A stretch of DNA of 64,000 nt from CAYMDP01 sp964389375 (GTDB lineage: Bacteria > Bdellovibrionota > Bdellovibrionia > Bdellovibrionales > UBA1609), in the NCBI GenBank assembly GCA_964389375.1, contig CAYMDP010000002.1:59804-123803 (forward strand), read 5' to 3'. A program made the position numbers and the translations under genes. The first letter of the stretch is position 1; each line of letters begins with the position of its first letter. Shown here one piece after another: positions 8,402 through 16,902 of this stretch. The notes below the pieces were generated by a model, which was not told where the DNA came from, did no database searches, and saw only the letters and a list, made by a program, of their open reading frames with translations.

Positions 8402-9088
8402 TTGTTGAAGAAAAAAGCTGTTGTCCTTTTGTCATCGGGTCTAGATTCGGCCTACAATTTGGCGGAAGCAGTCCAGCAGTTTGAAGTGCTTTTGGCGCTG
8501 ACTTTTAACTATGGTCAGCGGGCTGCGACAAAAGAAGTTCAGCATAGTCAGCAGCTTGCGAATCACTTTAAAGTTCCACATCGAGTGATTGAGCTTCCAT
8601 GGTTCAAAGAGTTTCAGTCCAGTGCATTGTTAAATAAAGATATTCCTGTTCCTAAGGCCGATGATCTAAAAATCGAGGATCAGAGCCAATCAGAAAAATC
8701 CGCAAAAGTAGTTTGGGTTCCCAATCGAAATGGAATTTTTTTAAATATTGCGGCCGCCTTTGCAGAAAATCTGGGGGCCCAATTTCTTGTCCCGGGATTT
8801 AATAAAGAAGAGGCGCAAACTTTTCCTGACAACTCAGAAGCTTTTTTAAAAAGCCTGGATCAAAGTTTTTCTTTTTCGACAGCCAACAAGGTACAAACCC
8901 ACTGCTTTTCCACAAATATGAATAAATCCCAAATTCTTGCCGCCGCGAAAAAACTCGAACTTCCATTTCAGTCTCTTTGGCCCTGTTATGAGGCCATGGA
9001 TCAGTGGTGTGGAGAGTGCGAATCCTGTTTGCGTTTTAAACGCGCCCTTTCGGAAAATGACATATCTTTTGAGGAATACAATCGATGA
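8402..9088 (+). CDS. queC: 7-cyano-7-deazaguanine synthase QueC
   Basis: QueC converts 7-carboxy-7-deazaguanine to preQ0 with ATP and ammonia. The product (228 aa) has the N-type ATP-pyrophosphatase loop VVLLSSGLDSA, the LTFNYGQR segment, VPNRNGIFLNIAAAFAE, and the C-terminal zinc cluster C-x(7)-C-x-x-C-x-x-C in PCYEAMDQWCGECESC. The likely start is TTG at 8402 or the adjacent TTG 8405; there is no ATG nearby. The next gene overlaps by 4 bp (ATGA), so the two are translationally coupled. Confidence 0.94.
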   Translation: MLKKKAVVLLSSGLDSAYNLAEAVQQFEVLLALTFNYGQRAATKEVQHSQQLANHFKVPHRVIELPWFKEFQSSALLNKDIPVPKADDLKIEDQSQSEKSAKVVWVPNRNGIFLNIAAAFAENLGAQFLVPGFNKEEAQTFPDNSEAFLKSLDQSFSFSTANKVQTHCFSTNMNKSQILAAAKKLELPFQSLWPCYEAMDQWCGECESCLRFKRALSENDISFEEYNR

Positions 9089-9654
9089 AAAAACTTTGGA
9101 TCGAAGACTCTAAAACTTACGATGGCTCCCAGCTGAAGTCCCTATACGCTTACTTGAATCACAAGTTACTTGGGGATTCCATAGTGGCTTGGCGAGGGCC
9201 TTGCAATGTGACCTTGGATCACATGTTGGATGGAGAAGACCGTCTTGCGAATGCTAAAATTTGCGGTTCAGATATGCTTCATTTTATTGTTGAAAAATTT
9301 GATGTGGATCTTTATGCGGGAGTGGGCTTTCAGCGATTGCTTGCGGCCTTGTGTTTGGATCTACTTCGAGACCAGGTCAAAGACAGCAAAATAAAAGATC
9401 AGTTGCGAAGAGATGGGGATGATGTTTTCTGGGGGGATAAAAAATTCTCAATCAGTATCGCCACCCTTAGCCCAGTTTCGACCTTGATTCATTTTGCAGT
9501 GAACTGTAAAAACGAAGGAACTCCGGTGCCGACTTGTAGTCTTGAAGATTTTGGCATTTCGCCAAACCAATTTGCGCAAAGCTTGATGAGCCAGTTTTGT
9601 ACAGAAATTCAGTCCATTCAAGATGCCACAAGAAAAGTGATTCCTGTTCTTTAA
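9085..9654 (+). CDS. DUF366 family protein, coupled to queC
   Basis: The 189-aa product resembles the DUF366 (COG2029) family from memory of its conserved blocks: YDGSQLKSLYAYLNHKLLGDS, VAWRGPCNVTLDHMLDGED, MLHFIVEKFD, and SISIATLSPVSTLIHFAVN followed by EGTPVPTCSLEDFGI. No signal peptide or membrane segment is visible, so it is probably a cytoplasmic enzyme. Its start overlaps the queC stop by 4 bp. That coupling suggests a role in 7-deazaguanine metabolism, but the biochemical function is unknown to me. The family call is fairly secure; the pathway link is inference. Confidence 0.75.
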   Translation: MKKLWIEDSKTYDGSQLKSLYAYLNHKLLGDSIVAWRGPCNVTLDHMLDGEDRLANAKICGSDMLHFIVEKFDVDLYAGVGFQRLLAALCLDLLRDQVKDSKIKDQLRRDGDDVFWGDKKFSISIATLSPVSTLIHFAVNCKNEGTPVPTCSLEDFGISPNQFAQSLMSQFCTEIQSIQDATRKVIPVL

Positions 9655-9660
9655 TTGAAT

Positions 9661-10131
9661 CTAGTTTGCGACCTTGCCCTTTTGAGTCGTGTATTCGGTC
9701 GGAGCTGCTTTAATGCAGACTTTATACGCAGCTAAATTAGGTGCGTCTTTTATATTTCTGGCAAAAAATCCACTCTCGCAGTGAACATCAGGGGAGTTTT
9801 TCATAACTTTGCAGGTTTTAGATGTGATCTGGTATCGATCTCCTTTGGCACCTGCAGGGCGAAAGGGATTTGAGCCCATCGAGACTGCGGGTATGGGCTC
9901 ACAACCCGAAGCCAATAAGGCGTTTTGAATTTGCTCGGCATGACCGATCCGGTGGTGAACCAGAACTCTAGCTTTATAGTCCTCTGAATCATGTGCCTTT
10001 AATTGTTCTGAATCAGCACTAAGGTTTTTATCTACAATCCAAACCTCGGATTTGAATATTTGCTCTTCGCTTTTTGTGTTTTGCGCAGAGGCAATGAAGC
10101 TTAAGAATATTAATGAGAGAACAACTTGCAT
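9661..10131 (-). CDS. Exported protein, unknown function, 156 aa
   Basis: The N-terminus MQVVLSLIFLSFIASAQ is a short Sec signal with an ASA-Q cleavage site. A ribosome site (GGAGTT) precedes ATG 10131. The mature part has four cysteines (in ASGCEPI, SKTCKVM, VHCESGF and YKVCIKA) that could form two disulfides, consistent with a periplasmic or secreted protein. It is convergent with the DUF366 gene, only 6 bp apart. No family is recognised. Confidence 0.7.
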   Translation of the reverse strand: MQVVLSLIFLSFIASAQNTKSEEQIFKSEVWIVDKNLSADSEQLKAHDSEDYKARVLVHHRIGHAEQIQNALLASGCEPIPAVSMGSNPFRPAGAKGDRYQITSKTCKVMKNSPDVHCESGFFARNIKDAPNLAAYKVCIKAAPTEYTTQKGKVAN

Positions 10132-10276
10132 AAGGAACTCCTGGGATTAACTTTAAGTTTAGCACTTGCAGGAGAGGATGCCGAGCCAAGCCTTCCAGGA
10201 AAATCAAAATACAGACAAAAGGCTACAACTCTAAAAGCGGGGAATTGCGCCAAACCTTAAGTCTTGAAATCCACAA

Positions 10277-10837
10277 CTAGATTGAAACGACTTCTTTGAT
10301 TTCGGGGATCAGTTCTTTCATCCGAACTTCGATTCCATCCTTCAAGGTGATCATTGAGCTTGGACATCCCGAGCAGGCGCCTTGCAAACGAAGATAGACT
10401 TTATTGTCTTCGTACTTATGAAACAAAATATCTCCACCATCCATAGCCACAGCTGGGCGAATTTCTGAATTTAAGATGCGTTTGATTTCTTTCACAATTG
10501 CAGAGTCCGAAGAGTCCGTCTCAATTGCATTTTCTGCGAGGATCGGGGATAGCACGGCTTCACCGCGCTCAATATGCTCAGAGATTAAGTTTGAAAGGGG
10601 TTCGGCTAAGACGTCCCAGTCCACCCACTCTTGTTTGGTGACCGTGACAAAATGAGGTCCGATAAAAACTCCTGCGGCCCAGGGAAAACCAAAAAGTTTT
10701 CGAGCCAAGGGAGAGCTGTTGGCTTCTTCAATTGAGTTGAAATTGCGGCTTTCCTCAGCAATTTGGGCGGTCAGAATAAACTTCATGCTTTGAGGATTCG
10801 GAGTGGCCTCGTAATAGACTTGAATTTTTTCGCTCAT
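10277..10837 (-). CDS. Nfu-type iron-sulfur cluster scaffold (Nfu_N + NifU C-terminal domain)
   Basis: The protein (186 aa) probably carries and delivers Fe-S clusters. The N-terminal half has the Nfu_N look (YYEATPNPQSMKFIL, then SPLARKLFGFPWAAGVFIG, VTVTKQEWVDWD). The C-terminal half is a NifU-like domain with IRPAVAMDGGDI and the cluster-binding CxxC at C155/C158 in GACSGCPSSM. This architecture is like mitochondrial NFU1, and unlike E. coli NfuA with its A-type N-domain. The ribosome site AAGGAGT precedes ATG 10837. The gene lies just downstream of the MFS gene, probably on the same transcript. Confidence 0.9.
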   Translation of the reverse strand: MSEKIQVYYEATPNPQSMKFILTAQIAEESRNFNSIEEANSSPLARKLFGFPWAAGVFIGPHFVTVTKQEWVDWDVLAEPLSNLISEHIERGEAVLSPILAENAIETDSSDSAIVKEIKRILNSEIRPAVAMDGGDILFHKYEDNKVYLRLQGACSGCPSSMITLKDGIEVRMKELIPEIKEVVSI

Positions 10838-10878
10838 TTTTCACTCCTTAATCTGGCGGCTTTTAATCCCGCTAAAAT

Positions 10879-12162
10879 TTAGCGTATTTTTAACGCATTC
10901 TCGATGGCCTGGGAAGCTTTCTCTTCCTCAGGACTTAGGTTTTTCACAAAAATCAGATGCCGGTTCATCAGATAAAGAAGGACAGAACCGAAGAAAAACA
11001 AGAGGGCCCCCGCTCGAATCGTGGGTTCAAAACCAATCCAATCGGACAAAATGCCTACGGGAAAGCTCATAAATGGGCCGATACTGATAAAACAAAGCCC
11101 AATTAAAGATCCAAGACGACCACGAAACTCTTCGAGGACCTCTAGGTGCATGGACACAGTCAAAGAGGCAAAACTGAGATACATACAAAATCCAGTCAGC
11201 GCCATGGCCAAAGAGGCTTGGGTGATTGAAGTCGTGTAGGTCAGGGCAAGCATCCCGAGGCTCGCCATAGGCACCCCAAAAAATAGAGCCATGATGGGTC
11301 TTCGAGGCTTAACGATCATAAAGGCGAAGGCTCCAAACATCGAACCGAGGGACGGAAGTGTAAAGACGTAGCCAAATTGCTCGGCATTTAATGAAAACTT
11401 ATGCTGAACGTAAGTTCGAAAAACCACCATCAACATCGGGAATACGATACAAATCGCAAGCAAAAGCTGCATTAACTTATAGCGAATCGACTTTGACTTC
11501 CAGCTATAGGACAAACCATCTTTTAGGGCCTGAAAGTTGCTGACTTTGTTTTCAGACACCACTTTTGTTTTCTCAAGACTGATCGAGCCCAAGATAAAAA
11601 CCAAGAGCACGTAAGTAATTCCATCAAAGAAAAAAACCGAAGCCGGTCCCCACCAGGCCATCAAAAATCCAGCAAGCAAGGGGCCAAGCATTCTAGAGGC
11701 ATGAAAATTCGTTGAATTTAAGGCAAGGGCTTGCTGAAACTCTTCTCTTGGGACTAAGCGCACAGTCAGCGCCTGATAGGCTGGTGAATCAAAAGCTAAA
11801 ATTGCGCCTTCAATAATTCCAAAAATCAAAAGATGCCAAAACTGAATTTGTTCTTTTAATATGACAAATCCCAAGGCGACTGCCAGAAGCCCCAAAAGCC
11901 CCTTCGTCCACATCATCATTTTTCGTACATCAATGCGGTCGACTAAAACTCCGCCCTGAAGAATAAATAAAAATGAAGGGATGGCAATGGCCATCATCAG
12001 AGAGCCTAAAGCCCCCGCGGTCGACATAAGTTCGATCACGATATAAGCCCGAGCCAAATCGTGAGCAAAACTGCCGGTCATGGAAAGGGTCTGAACAAAA
12101 AAGAAGCGATTAAAGTTAGAGTATCTAAAGGGGCTAAGTCTGCTTCTGAGGAGTTCGCGCAT
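10879..12162 (-). CDS. MFS transporter (MFS_3/EntS-like exporter)
   Basis: The 427-aa product has about twelve hydrophobic segments. It starts with SRLSPFRYSNFNRFFFVQTLSMTGSFAHDLARAY, typical of the MFS_3 (EntS-like) group, and carries the loop motif GGVLVDRIDVRKMM (about residues 70-83) matching MFS motif A. An exporter role is likely; the substrate cannot be told. It lies 41 bp upstream of the Nfu gene. Upstream, 63 bp from its start, is a very long hairpin element in the divergent region with the aldolase gene. Confidence 0.85.
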   Translation of the reverse strand: MRELLRSRLSPFRYSNFNRFFFVQTLSMTGSFAHDLARAYIVIELMSTAGALGSLMMAIAIPSFLFILQGGVLVDRIDVRKMMMWTKGLLGLLAVALGFVILKEQIQFWHLLIFGIIEGAILAFDSPAYQALTVRLVPREEFQQALALNSTNFHASRMLGPLLAGFLMAWWGPASVFFFDGITYVLLVFILGSISLEKTKVVSENKVSNFQALKDGLSYSWKSKSIRYKLMQLLLAICIVFPMLMVVFRTYVQHKFSLNAEQFGYVFTLPSLGSMFGAFAFMIVKPRRPIMALFFGVPMASLGMLALTYTTSITQASLAMALTGFCMYLSFASLTVSMHLEVLEEFRGRLGSLIGLCFISIGPFMSFPVGILSDWIGFEPTIRAGALLFFFGSVLLYLMNRHLIFVKNLSPEEEKASQAIENALKIR

Positions 12163-12225
12163 AGGATTGCCAGTATCGTTTAAAATTCAGGGAATATCCA
12201 AAAGAATCCCACAATTTGGGTTTTA

Positions 12226-12407
12226 GACCCGAAGGGAGCAAAGTTTGCCGGTTTATGGAAGTGAGTCTGCGCTATATTTGTGAATCATTTTTAGAGTGAA
12301 CCGGAGGCGTATCCTCTGCGATACGTTGAGGATTCATTCTAAAAATGAGGCACAAAGATGGCGTGGAATCGCTTTCAGAAACCGGCAAACTTTGCTCCCT
12401 TCGGGTC
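12226..12407 (+). ncRNA. 182-nt gap-free long hairpin, candidate structured RNA
   Basis: Every base i from 12226 to 12313 faces base 24633-i, with no gaps, closing on a 6-nt loop (12314-12319). The outer 29 bp are perfect (12226-12254 with 12379-12407). Over the 88 facing positions I count about 71 Watson-Crick pairs, 8 G-U pairs and 9 mismatches. Read as plus-strand RNA, transition differences are nearly all G-U (8) rather than A-C (1), and most mismatches are A-G, clustered near 12301-12305. This favours selection on a plus-strand RNA, either a separate small RNA or the 5' leader of the aldolase gene. It fills much of the 330-bp divergent intergenic region. It lacks the central bubble of 6S RNA. 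Confidence 0.6.
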
Positions 12408-12418
12408 CAAGCTATCGC

Positions 12419-12447
12419 TTGATTTTGCATCACTTTGTGAATAGTTT
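12419..12447 (+). promoter_or_regulatory. Possible sigma70-type promoter for the aldolase gene
   Basis: TTGATT at 12419-12424 and TAGTTT at 12442-12447 are separated by 17 bp, just after the long hairpin and about 45 bp before the aldolase start. The -35 is good, the -10 is weak. If used, the hairpin would lie upstream of the transcript and not in the leader. Confidence 0.3.
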
Positions 12448-12492
12448 AGGCCGGCAATCATTTCAGCTTTATTACTGCAGAGAGGAAAGTCT

Positions 12493-13419
12493 ATGACACC
12501 CAGAGTTAGGGAGATCTTAAGTTGGTATGGATCAGAGAGTCCCGGAGTTTTAACAAATTTGGCTCGTCTCTTAAACCACGGGCGCCTGGCTGGAACTGGA
12601 AAAATGGTGATCCTTCCCGTGGATCAAGGTTTTGAACATGGACCTGCGCGCAGCTTTTCAAAAAATCCAGATGGCTATGATCCAGCTTACCACTTTAACC
12701 TCGCCATCGAATCCGGATGTAACGCCTATGCTGCGCCCCTTGGCTTTTTAGAAGCTTGTGCCCGAGAATACGCTGGCGAAATTCCCTTAATTTTGAAGGT
12801 GAATAATTCGGACAGTTTGTACAAAGAAAAAGAGGGTCCAATTTCTGCAATGACATCGTCTGTAGAAGATGCCCAAAGACTTGGCTGCGTCGCAATTGGC
12901 TTTACGATTTATCCAGGCAGTGTCGAACGTAAAGGCATGTACGAAGAATTTCAGCGGGCAGCGAGCGAAGCCAAGCGTGCGGGTCTTGCAGTTGTTCTTT
13001 GGGCCTATCCTCGTGGGGGCACGATCTCTAAAGAAGGCGAAACTGCGATTGATGTGGTTTCTTACGCCGCTCAGATTTCGGCTCAGCTTGGAGCCCATGT
13101 CATTAAAGTAAAGCCACCGACCGCTTTTATCGAACAGGCGGAAGCAAAAAAAGCCTTTCAAGCCGAAAATATTCGAGTGGAATCTTTAGCAGATCGTACC
13201 AAGCATGTTGTGGAGTCTGCCTTTAACGGACGAAGAATTGTGATCTTCAGCGGTGGAGAGGCAAAAGGGGCTGAGGACGTTTTAAACGAAGTTCGTGAGA
13301 TGTCACGAGGTGGGTCGTTCGGCAGTATTATGGGACGAAACGCCTTCCAGCGACCTAAGAAAGAAGCGATCGCTCTTCTTCATGACGTGATGGATATTTA
13401 CTCCGGCCAAAAGCAATAA
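12493..13419 (+). CDS. fbaB: Class I fructose-bisphosphate aldolase (DhnA/FbaB type)
   Basis: The protein (308 aa) cleaves or forms fructose-1,6-bisphosphate by Schiff-base chemistry. Family features are MVILPVDQGFEHGPARSF (about residues 37-54, the substrate pocket), GCVAIGFTIYPGS, VVLWAYPRGG (about 175) and the Schiff-base lysine region HVIKVKPP (about 207), followed by the phosphate-binding IVIFSGGEAKG and GSIMGRNAFQRP. The ribosome site AGAGAGGAAAG precedes ATG 12493. It is followed by lysS after 14 bp, so the two may share a transcript. The start lies 86 bp after the long hairpin element. Confidence 0.92.
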   Translation: MTPRVREILSWYGSESPGVLTNLARLLNHGRLAGTGKMVILPVDQGFEHGPARSFSKNPDGYDPAYHFNLAIESGCNAYAAPLGFLEACAREYAGEIPLILKVNNSDSLYKEKEGPISAMTSSVEDAQRLGCVAIGFTIYPGSVERKGMYEEFQRAASEAKRAGLAVVLWAYPRGGTISKEGETAIDVVSYAAQISAQLGAHVIKVKPPTAFIEQAEAKKAFQAENIRVESLADRTKHVVESAFNGRRIVIFSGGEAKGAEDVLNEVREMSRGGSFGSIMGRNAFQRPKKEAIALLHDVMDIYSGQKQ

Positions 13420-13433
13420 GGAATTTTGATTTC

Positions 13434-14909
13434 ATGGAGAACGAATTAGACAACCCCCTGCGCGCCGAAAAAAGACGAAAGCTTGGTCTACTGAGAGATC
13501 AGGGGATCGACCCTTATCCTCATAACTACACACGTTCTCATTCGCTCGAAGAAATCCATAAGCTTTTTTCCGAGATTCAAACCGGTGAAAACCGCGCAGA
13601 TCAAAGTGTAACTCTTGCGGGACGTTTGATGACCCGTCGAGATATGGGAAAAGCGGCCTTTTTTAACATCCAAGATCAAAACGGAAGTCTTCAAGGCTAT
13701 GTAAAACTTGAAGAGCTTTCCGAAGAAGCTCGATTCTCTTTCGATCATTTAGACATCGGAGATTTTGTCGGAGTGACTGGTTTTCCTTTTAGAACCAAAA
13801 AGGGTGAGCTTTCGGTTCACTGCAAAGATTTTAAGATTCTTTGCAAAACCCTAGAGCCTCTTCCAGAGAAGTACCATGGCCTGACAGATGTCGAACTTAA
13901 ATATCGCTACCGTCATCTGGACTTAGTGATGAGCCCCGATATCCGCAAAGTTTTTCAAACGCGGTCTTTAATTATTCGGGAGATTCGAAATTTCTTGGAT
14001 AGCCGAGGTTTTCTAGAAGTCGAAACCCCTGTGCTTCAGCCGATTTATGGAGGAGCTGCGGCCTATCCTTTTTCGACTCATCACCGCGCTTTGGATATGA
14101 AGTTGTTTTTAAAAATTTCTCCCGAGCTTTATTTAAAGCGCCTGATCGTGGGCGGCTTCGAAAAAGTCTACGAGATTGGAAAAAACTTTCGCAACGAAGG
14201 AATCGATCGCTCGCATAATCCAGAATTTACCATGATGGAATACTACGAAGCTTACACAGATTATTTTGATCAAATGAAGCAGTTCGAAGAGATGATCGCT
14301 CACGTCGTGAAGGCTGTAAAAGGGACAACCAAGTTCGAATATCAAGGCAAAGAAATCGATTTTACGCCTCCTTGGCGCAGACTCTCTGTATTTGAGGGGA
14401 TTCGAGAGTACGGCGGATTTGATGCCGAAAAGATGGATGCAAAAGAGCTTTTCGCAAAAATCAAAAGCTTAGGCTCGGACTTAGAAAAGCCAAGCAGCCA
14501 TGGCGAGATGACCATGCAGGCTTTTGAGTTGGTGGCAGAAAAAAATCTATGGCATCCAACTTTTGTCATCGACTTTCCTGTTGAGGTATCGCCCTTAACA
14601 AAAAAACATCGCAGCCTCAAAAATCAAGTCGAGCGCTTCGAGCCGATTGCGGCCCATATGGAAATTGGAAATGCCTATACCGAGCTAAACGATCCAGAAG
14701 ACCAAAGATCTAGGCTTGAAGAACAAGAAAAAAAGCGTTTAGTCGATGAAGAGGCTCAGCCCATGGATGAAGACTTTTTGCACGCAATCGATGTCGGAAT
14801 GCCTCCCACCGGCGGAGTTGGTTTGGGCGTTGAGCGGATTGTCATGATTTTGACGGATCAGCCATCTATTCGTGATATTTTATTTTTCCCAACAATGAAG
14901 AGGCGCTAA
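13434..14909 (+). CDS. lysS: Lysyl-tRNA synthetase (class II)
   Basis: The protein charges tRNA-Lys. At 491 aa it has an N-terminal OB-fold anticodon domain (VTLAGRLMTRRDMGKAAFFNIQDQ) and a class II catalytic domain. Motif 2 is FEKVYEIGKNFRNEGIDRSHNPEFTMMEYYEAY; motif 3 is PPTGGVGLGVERIVMILTDQPSIRDILFFPTMK. The start (MENELDNPLRAEKRRKLGLLRDQGIDPYP) is typical. It sits between the aldolase (14 bp) and a lipoprotein gene (7 bp), probably one operon. Confidence 0.97.
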   Translation: MENELDNPLRAEKRRKLGLLRDQGIDPYPHNYTRSHSLEEIHKLFSEIQTGENRADQSVTLAGRLMTRRDMGKAAFFNIQDQNGSLQGYVKLEELSEEARFSFDHLDIGDFVGVTGFPFRTKKGELSVHCKDFKILCKTLEPLPEKYHGLTDVELKYRYRHLDLVMSPDIRKVFQTRSLIIREIRNFLDSRGFLEVETPVLQPIYGGAAAYPFSTHHRALDMKLFLKISPELYLKRLIVGGFEKVYEIGKNFRNEGIDRSHNPEFTMMEYYEAYTDYFDQMKQFEEMIAHVVKAVKGTTKFEYQGKEIDFTPPWRRLSVFEGIREYGGFDAEKMDAKELFAKIKSLGSDLEKPSSHGEMTMQAFELVAEKNLWHPTFVIDFPVEVSPLTKKHRSLKNQVERFEPIAAHMEIGNAYTELNDPEDQRSRLEEQEKKRLVDEEAQPMDEDFLHAIDVGMPPTGGVGLGVERIVMILTDQPSIRDILFFPTMKRR

Positions 14910-14916
14910 AAAAATA

Positions 14917-15795
14917 ATGATTCGAACTTTGTGGACTCTTTTAATTTTGCTTGGATTAGTGGCTTGTCAAAGTCCTCCGACAAAAATTAAAGAGACCCGG
15001 GTGGTGGATTTGAAGGCCTTAATGGCCAAGGTAAAATCACCTCTTCGAATTGAAGACGCTTCGGTTATTATCGATGCTCGCTCGGACTTCGAATACACAA
15101 TGGCGCATATTCCGGGTTCAATTTCTGTGAAGTGGGATGAGTTTGTTCAACCCCGCTCGAAGTATAAGGGAGAACTTTTAGAGGACCTTGAAGGCATCGC
15201 AAAGCGTTTGGCTTTAAAAGGGATTGAACCACAAAGTTCGGTCGTTGTTTTAGGGCAAGGCAAGCAGGGGACCGGTGAAGAAGGACGGCTGGCCTGGATG
15301 CTGTATTACTTGGGTGTTCAGGATGTGCAGTTTGCAGATATCGCGGCCTTTTCCGGAAAGTTTTCGAATATAATTCCCCCAGAAACTAAAAACGCAAAAG
15401 AATGGACGCCGAATCCCAATCAGTCATTGATTGCGGATCGTGATGAGATTCTAAAGGCGGCGACAGAAAAGATCACAGAGGGCCGCCGGACGGCCTATAT
15501 CATCGATGTCAGAAGGCGCGAGGAATATTTTAAAACTCAAAATCAAGGGGCTCAGTACGCAACCCCAGATATTCGTGCAATTCATATTGATTGGCGGGAA
15601 TTTTTAGATGATCGCGGTCGTCCCAATTCAGAAATGTTTACTAAATTGAAATCGATTGGAATTCGGCCCTCAGACCGAATCATTGTGATTAGCAACTCTG
15701 GGCTTCGTTCGGGCGCAGTCACGATGGCGCTTTTAAGTATCGGCTTTCCAAGGGCGGCAAATTTTATCCGCGGCTATCCAGGGCTTCGACGATAG
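14917..15795 (+). CDS. Double-rhodanese lipoprotein lacking catalytic cysteines
   Basis: A lipobox (LLGLVAC, Cys17) predicts a membrane-anchored lipoprotein of 292 aa. Two rhodanese folds follow: the first with IIDARSDFEYTMAHIPGSI, the second with IIDVRRREEYFKTQNQGA and a loop ISNSGLRSG. The active-site loop normally reads CxxGxRS; here the second has Ser259 and the first (VVLGQGKQGTGEEGR) has no Cys either. Both domains therefore look unable to perform persulfide transfer. It probably acts as a binding or regulatory module in the envelope. It lies 7 bp after lysS. Confidence 0.85.
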   Translation: MIRTLWTLLILLGLVACQSPPTKIKETRVVDLKALMAKVKSPLRIEDASVIIDARSDFEYTMAHIPGSISVKWDEFVQPRSKYKGELLEDLEGIAKRLALKGIEPQSSVVVLGQGKQGTGEEGRLAWMLYYLGVQDVQFADIAAFSGKFSNIIPPETKNAKEWTPNPNQSLIADRDEILKAATEKITEGRRTAYIIDVRRREEYFKTQNQGAQYATPDIRAIHIDWREFLDDRGRPNSEMFTKLKSIGIRPSDRIIVISNSGLRSGAVTMALLSIGFPRAANFIRGYPGLRR

Positions 15796-15850
15796 TCCCT
15801 CTGTTAGTCATCCGATTTTAAAAAAAAAGAATAAAAAACTAAAGATCAGA

Positions 15851-16699
15851 CTAGATCGACTGCCCTCGTTTTAGAAACAGTCGCTCGACAACAGTGCCAT
15901 CATCCTCTGTGTATCGAGTCGTCATGCGATCTCCCTGAACTTTGATGTCCCCAAAGTTTAAGACCGTATTCTCGGGGGCCCCAGGTAAATAGATTCTCAG
16001 GCCGTCATCTTCTGTAAATTCAAAAAGAGTTTCTACAGATTGATTTTCGACCATAGAATTTGAGGTCTGATTGATTTCGACATTCATTTGATCGTGAAAA
16101 AATAGATTTTTAATTCGGAGATAGGGGTCCGTCCGATCTGCATCGGCCAAGAAGTATTGGATTTTTCCGTTTTTAGAAATCACGGTTGTGTCTAGGGTCC
16201 AAAGTGCATTGAAAAAATCATCTCGAAACTTCGCGATGCCTTCAACTAGTTTTTTGACTTCAGTTTGACTTGATTTTCTGTAAACGCGTTCGTCGAGGCT
16301 TCGCTCTTTCGTCTTCAAATCTTCGAATTCAAGACGAACCAAAAGACGGGGTTTACTTTTCGAGCCCACAAGCTCTATCCGGCTCGAAACCAAACGGGTC
16401 TCACGAGCCGACAGGCCCTCTTGCTCAAGTTGAGTCAGAGCCAGGGAGGCCCTTGTCCCCTTTAGCCCGGTGAGTTTTGCATAGGGCATATCGGGGTCAC
16501 CAAGATCGGTGGGGACTGAAGTTTCATAGAGGGAGAGTTCGTGATTTCGGACGAGGACGCCAAAGATCATGTCCCCAGAGACAACTCGAGTCGTCGAAAG
16601 CCAATACCCGTCGAAGGGGCTCACTTTGGACTGAGCCTGACTTAGGGCTGATAGGCCAGCGAAGCTAAGCAAAATTAAAAGTTCAAAAATTGGCTTCAT
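15851..16699 (-). CDS. Exported protein, unknown function, 282 aa
   Basis: The start is placed at ATG 16699, with ribosome site AAGGAAGT just before it; an upstream in-frame ATG at 16720 lacks one. The N-terminus MKPIFELLILLSFAGLSALSQAQ is a Sec signal. The mature part begins with FDGYW and is rich in beta-prone segments (RLLVRLEFEDL, LRIYLPGAPENTVLNFGDI), suggesting a periplasmic beta-rich or lipocalin-like fold. That is a guess from composition; no family is recognised. It is divergent from the gene at 16903. Confidence 0.7.
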   Translation of the reverse strand: MKPIFELLILLSFAGLSALSQAQSKVSPFDGYWLSTTRVVSGDMIFGVLVRNHELSLYETSVPTDLGDPDMPYAKLTGLKGTRASLALTQLEQEGLSARETRLVSSRIELVGSKSKPRLLVRLEFEDLKTKERSLDERVYRKSSQTEVKKLVEGIAKFRDDFFNALWTLDTTVISKNGKIQYFLADADRTDPYLRIKNLFFHDQMNVEINQTSNSMVENQSVETLFEFTEDDGLRIYLPGAPENTVLNFGDIKVQGDRMTTRYTEDDGTVVERLFLKRGQSI

Positions 16700-16902
16700 G
16701 GGCACTTCCTTACGGATCAAAAGCCTTCATTGGCTTCGAATGACATCTTTGATTCAGGACTTAAGGGTTGCAATCGCAGTGCCGAGCTCAAGCCGGTGCA
16801 GGGCGCCGGCCGAGGCAAATGTGTTGTCAAATCTGCAGAAGCAGAGCCAATTTGGGGCTCGCTGGACTCTCATTTCGTAGCTAAAATTCCGATAAAACGA
16901 GG

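Noticed and set aside
8085..8435. 116-codon antisense frame in the Lys-rich gene.
   Set aside because: Its Phe/Ala/Thr-rich product is the mirror of the Lys/Ala repeats, a compositional shadow.
12226..12407. 6S RNA or another known structured RNA for the 182-nt hairpin.
   Set aside because: 6S needs a large central bubble and specific -10-like bulge; here the stem is nearly unbroken. SRP and RNase P motifs are also absent.
12296..12496. Open frame of 66 codons across the long hairpin.
   Set aside because: It lies in the palindrome's right arm, has no ribosome site, and its composition follows the repeat. The hairpin explains the sequence better.
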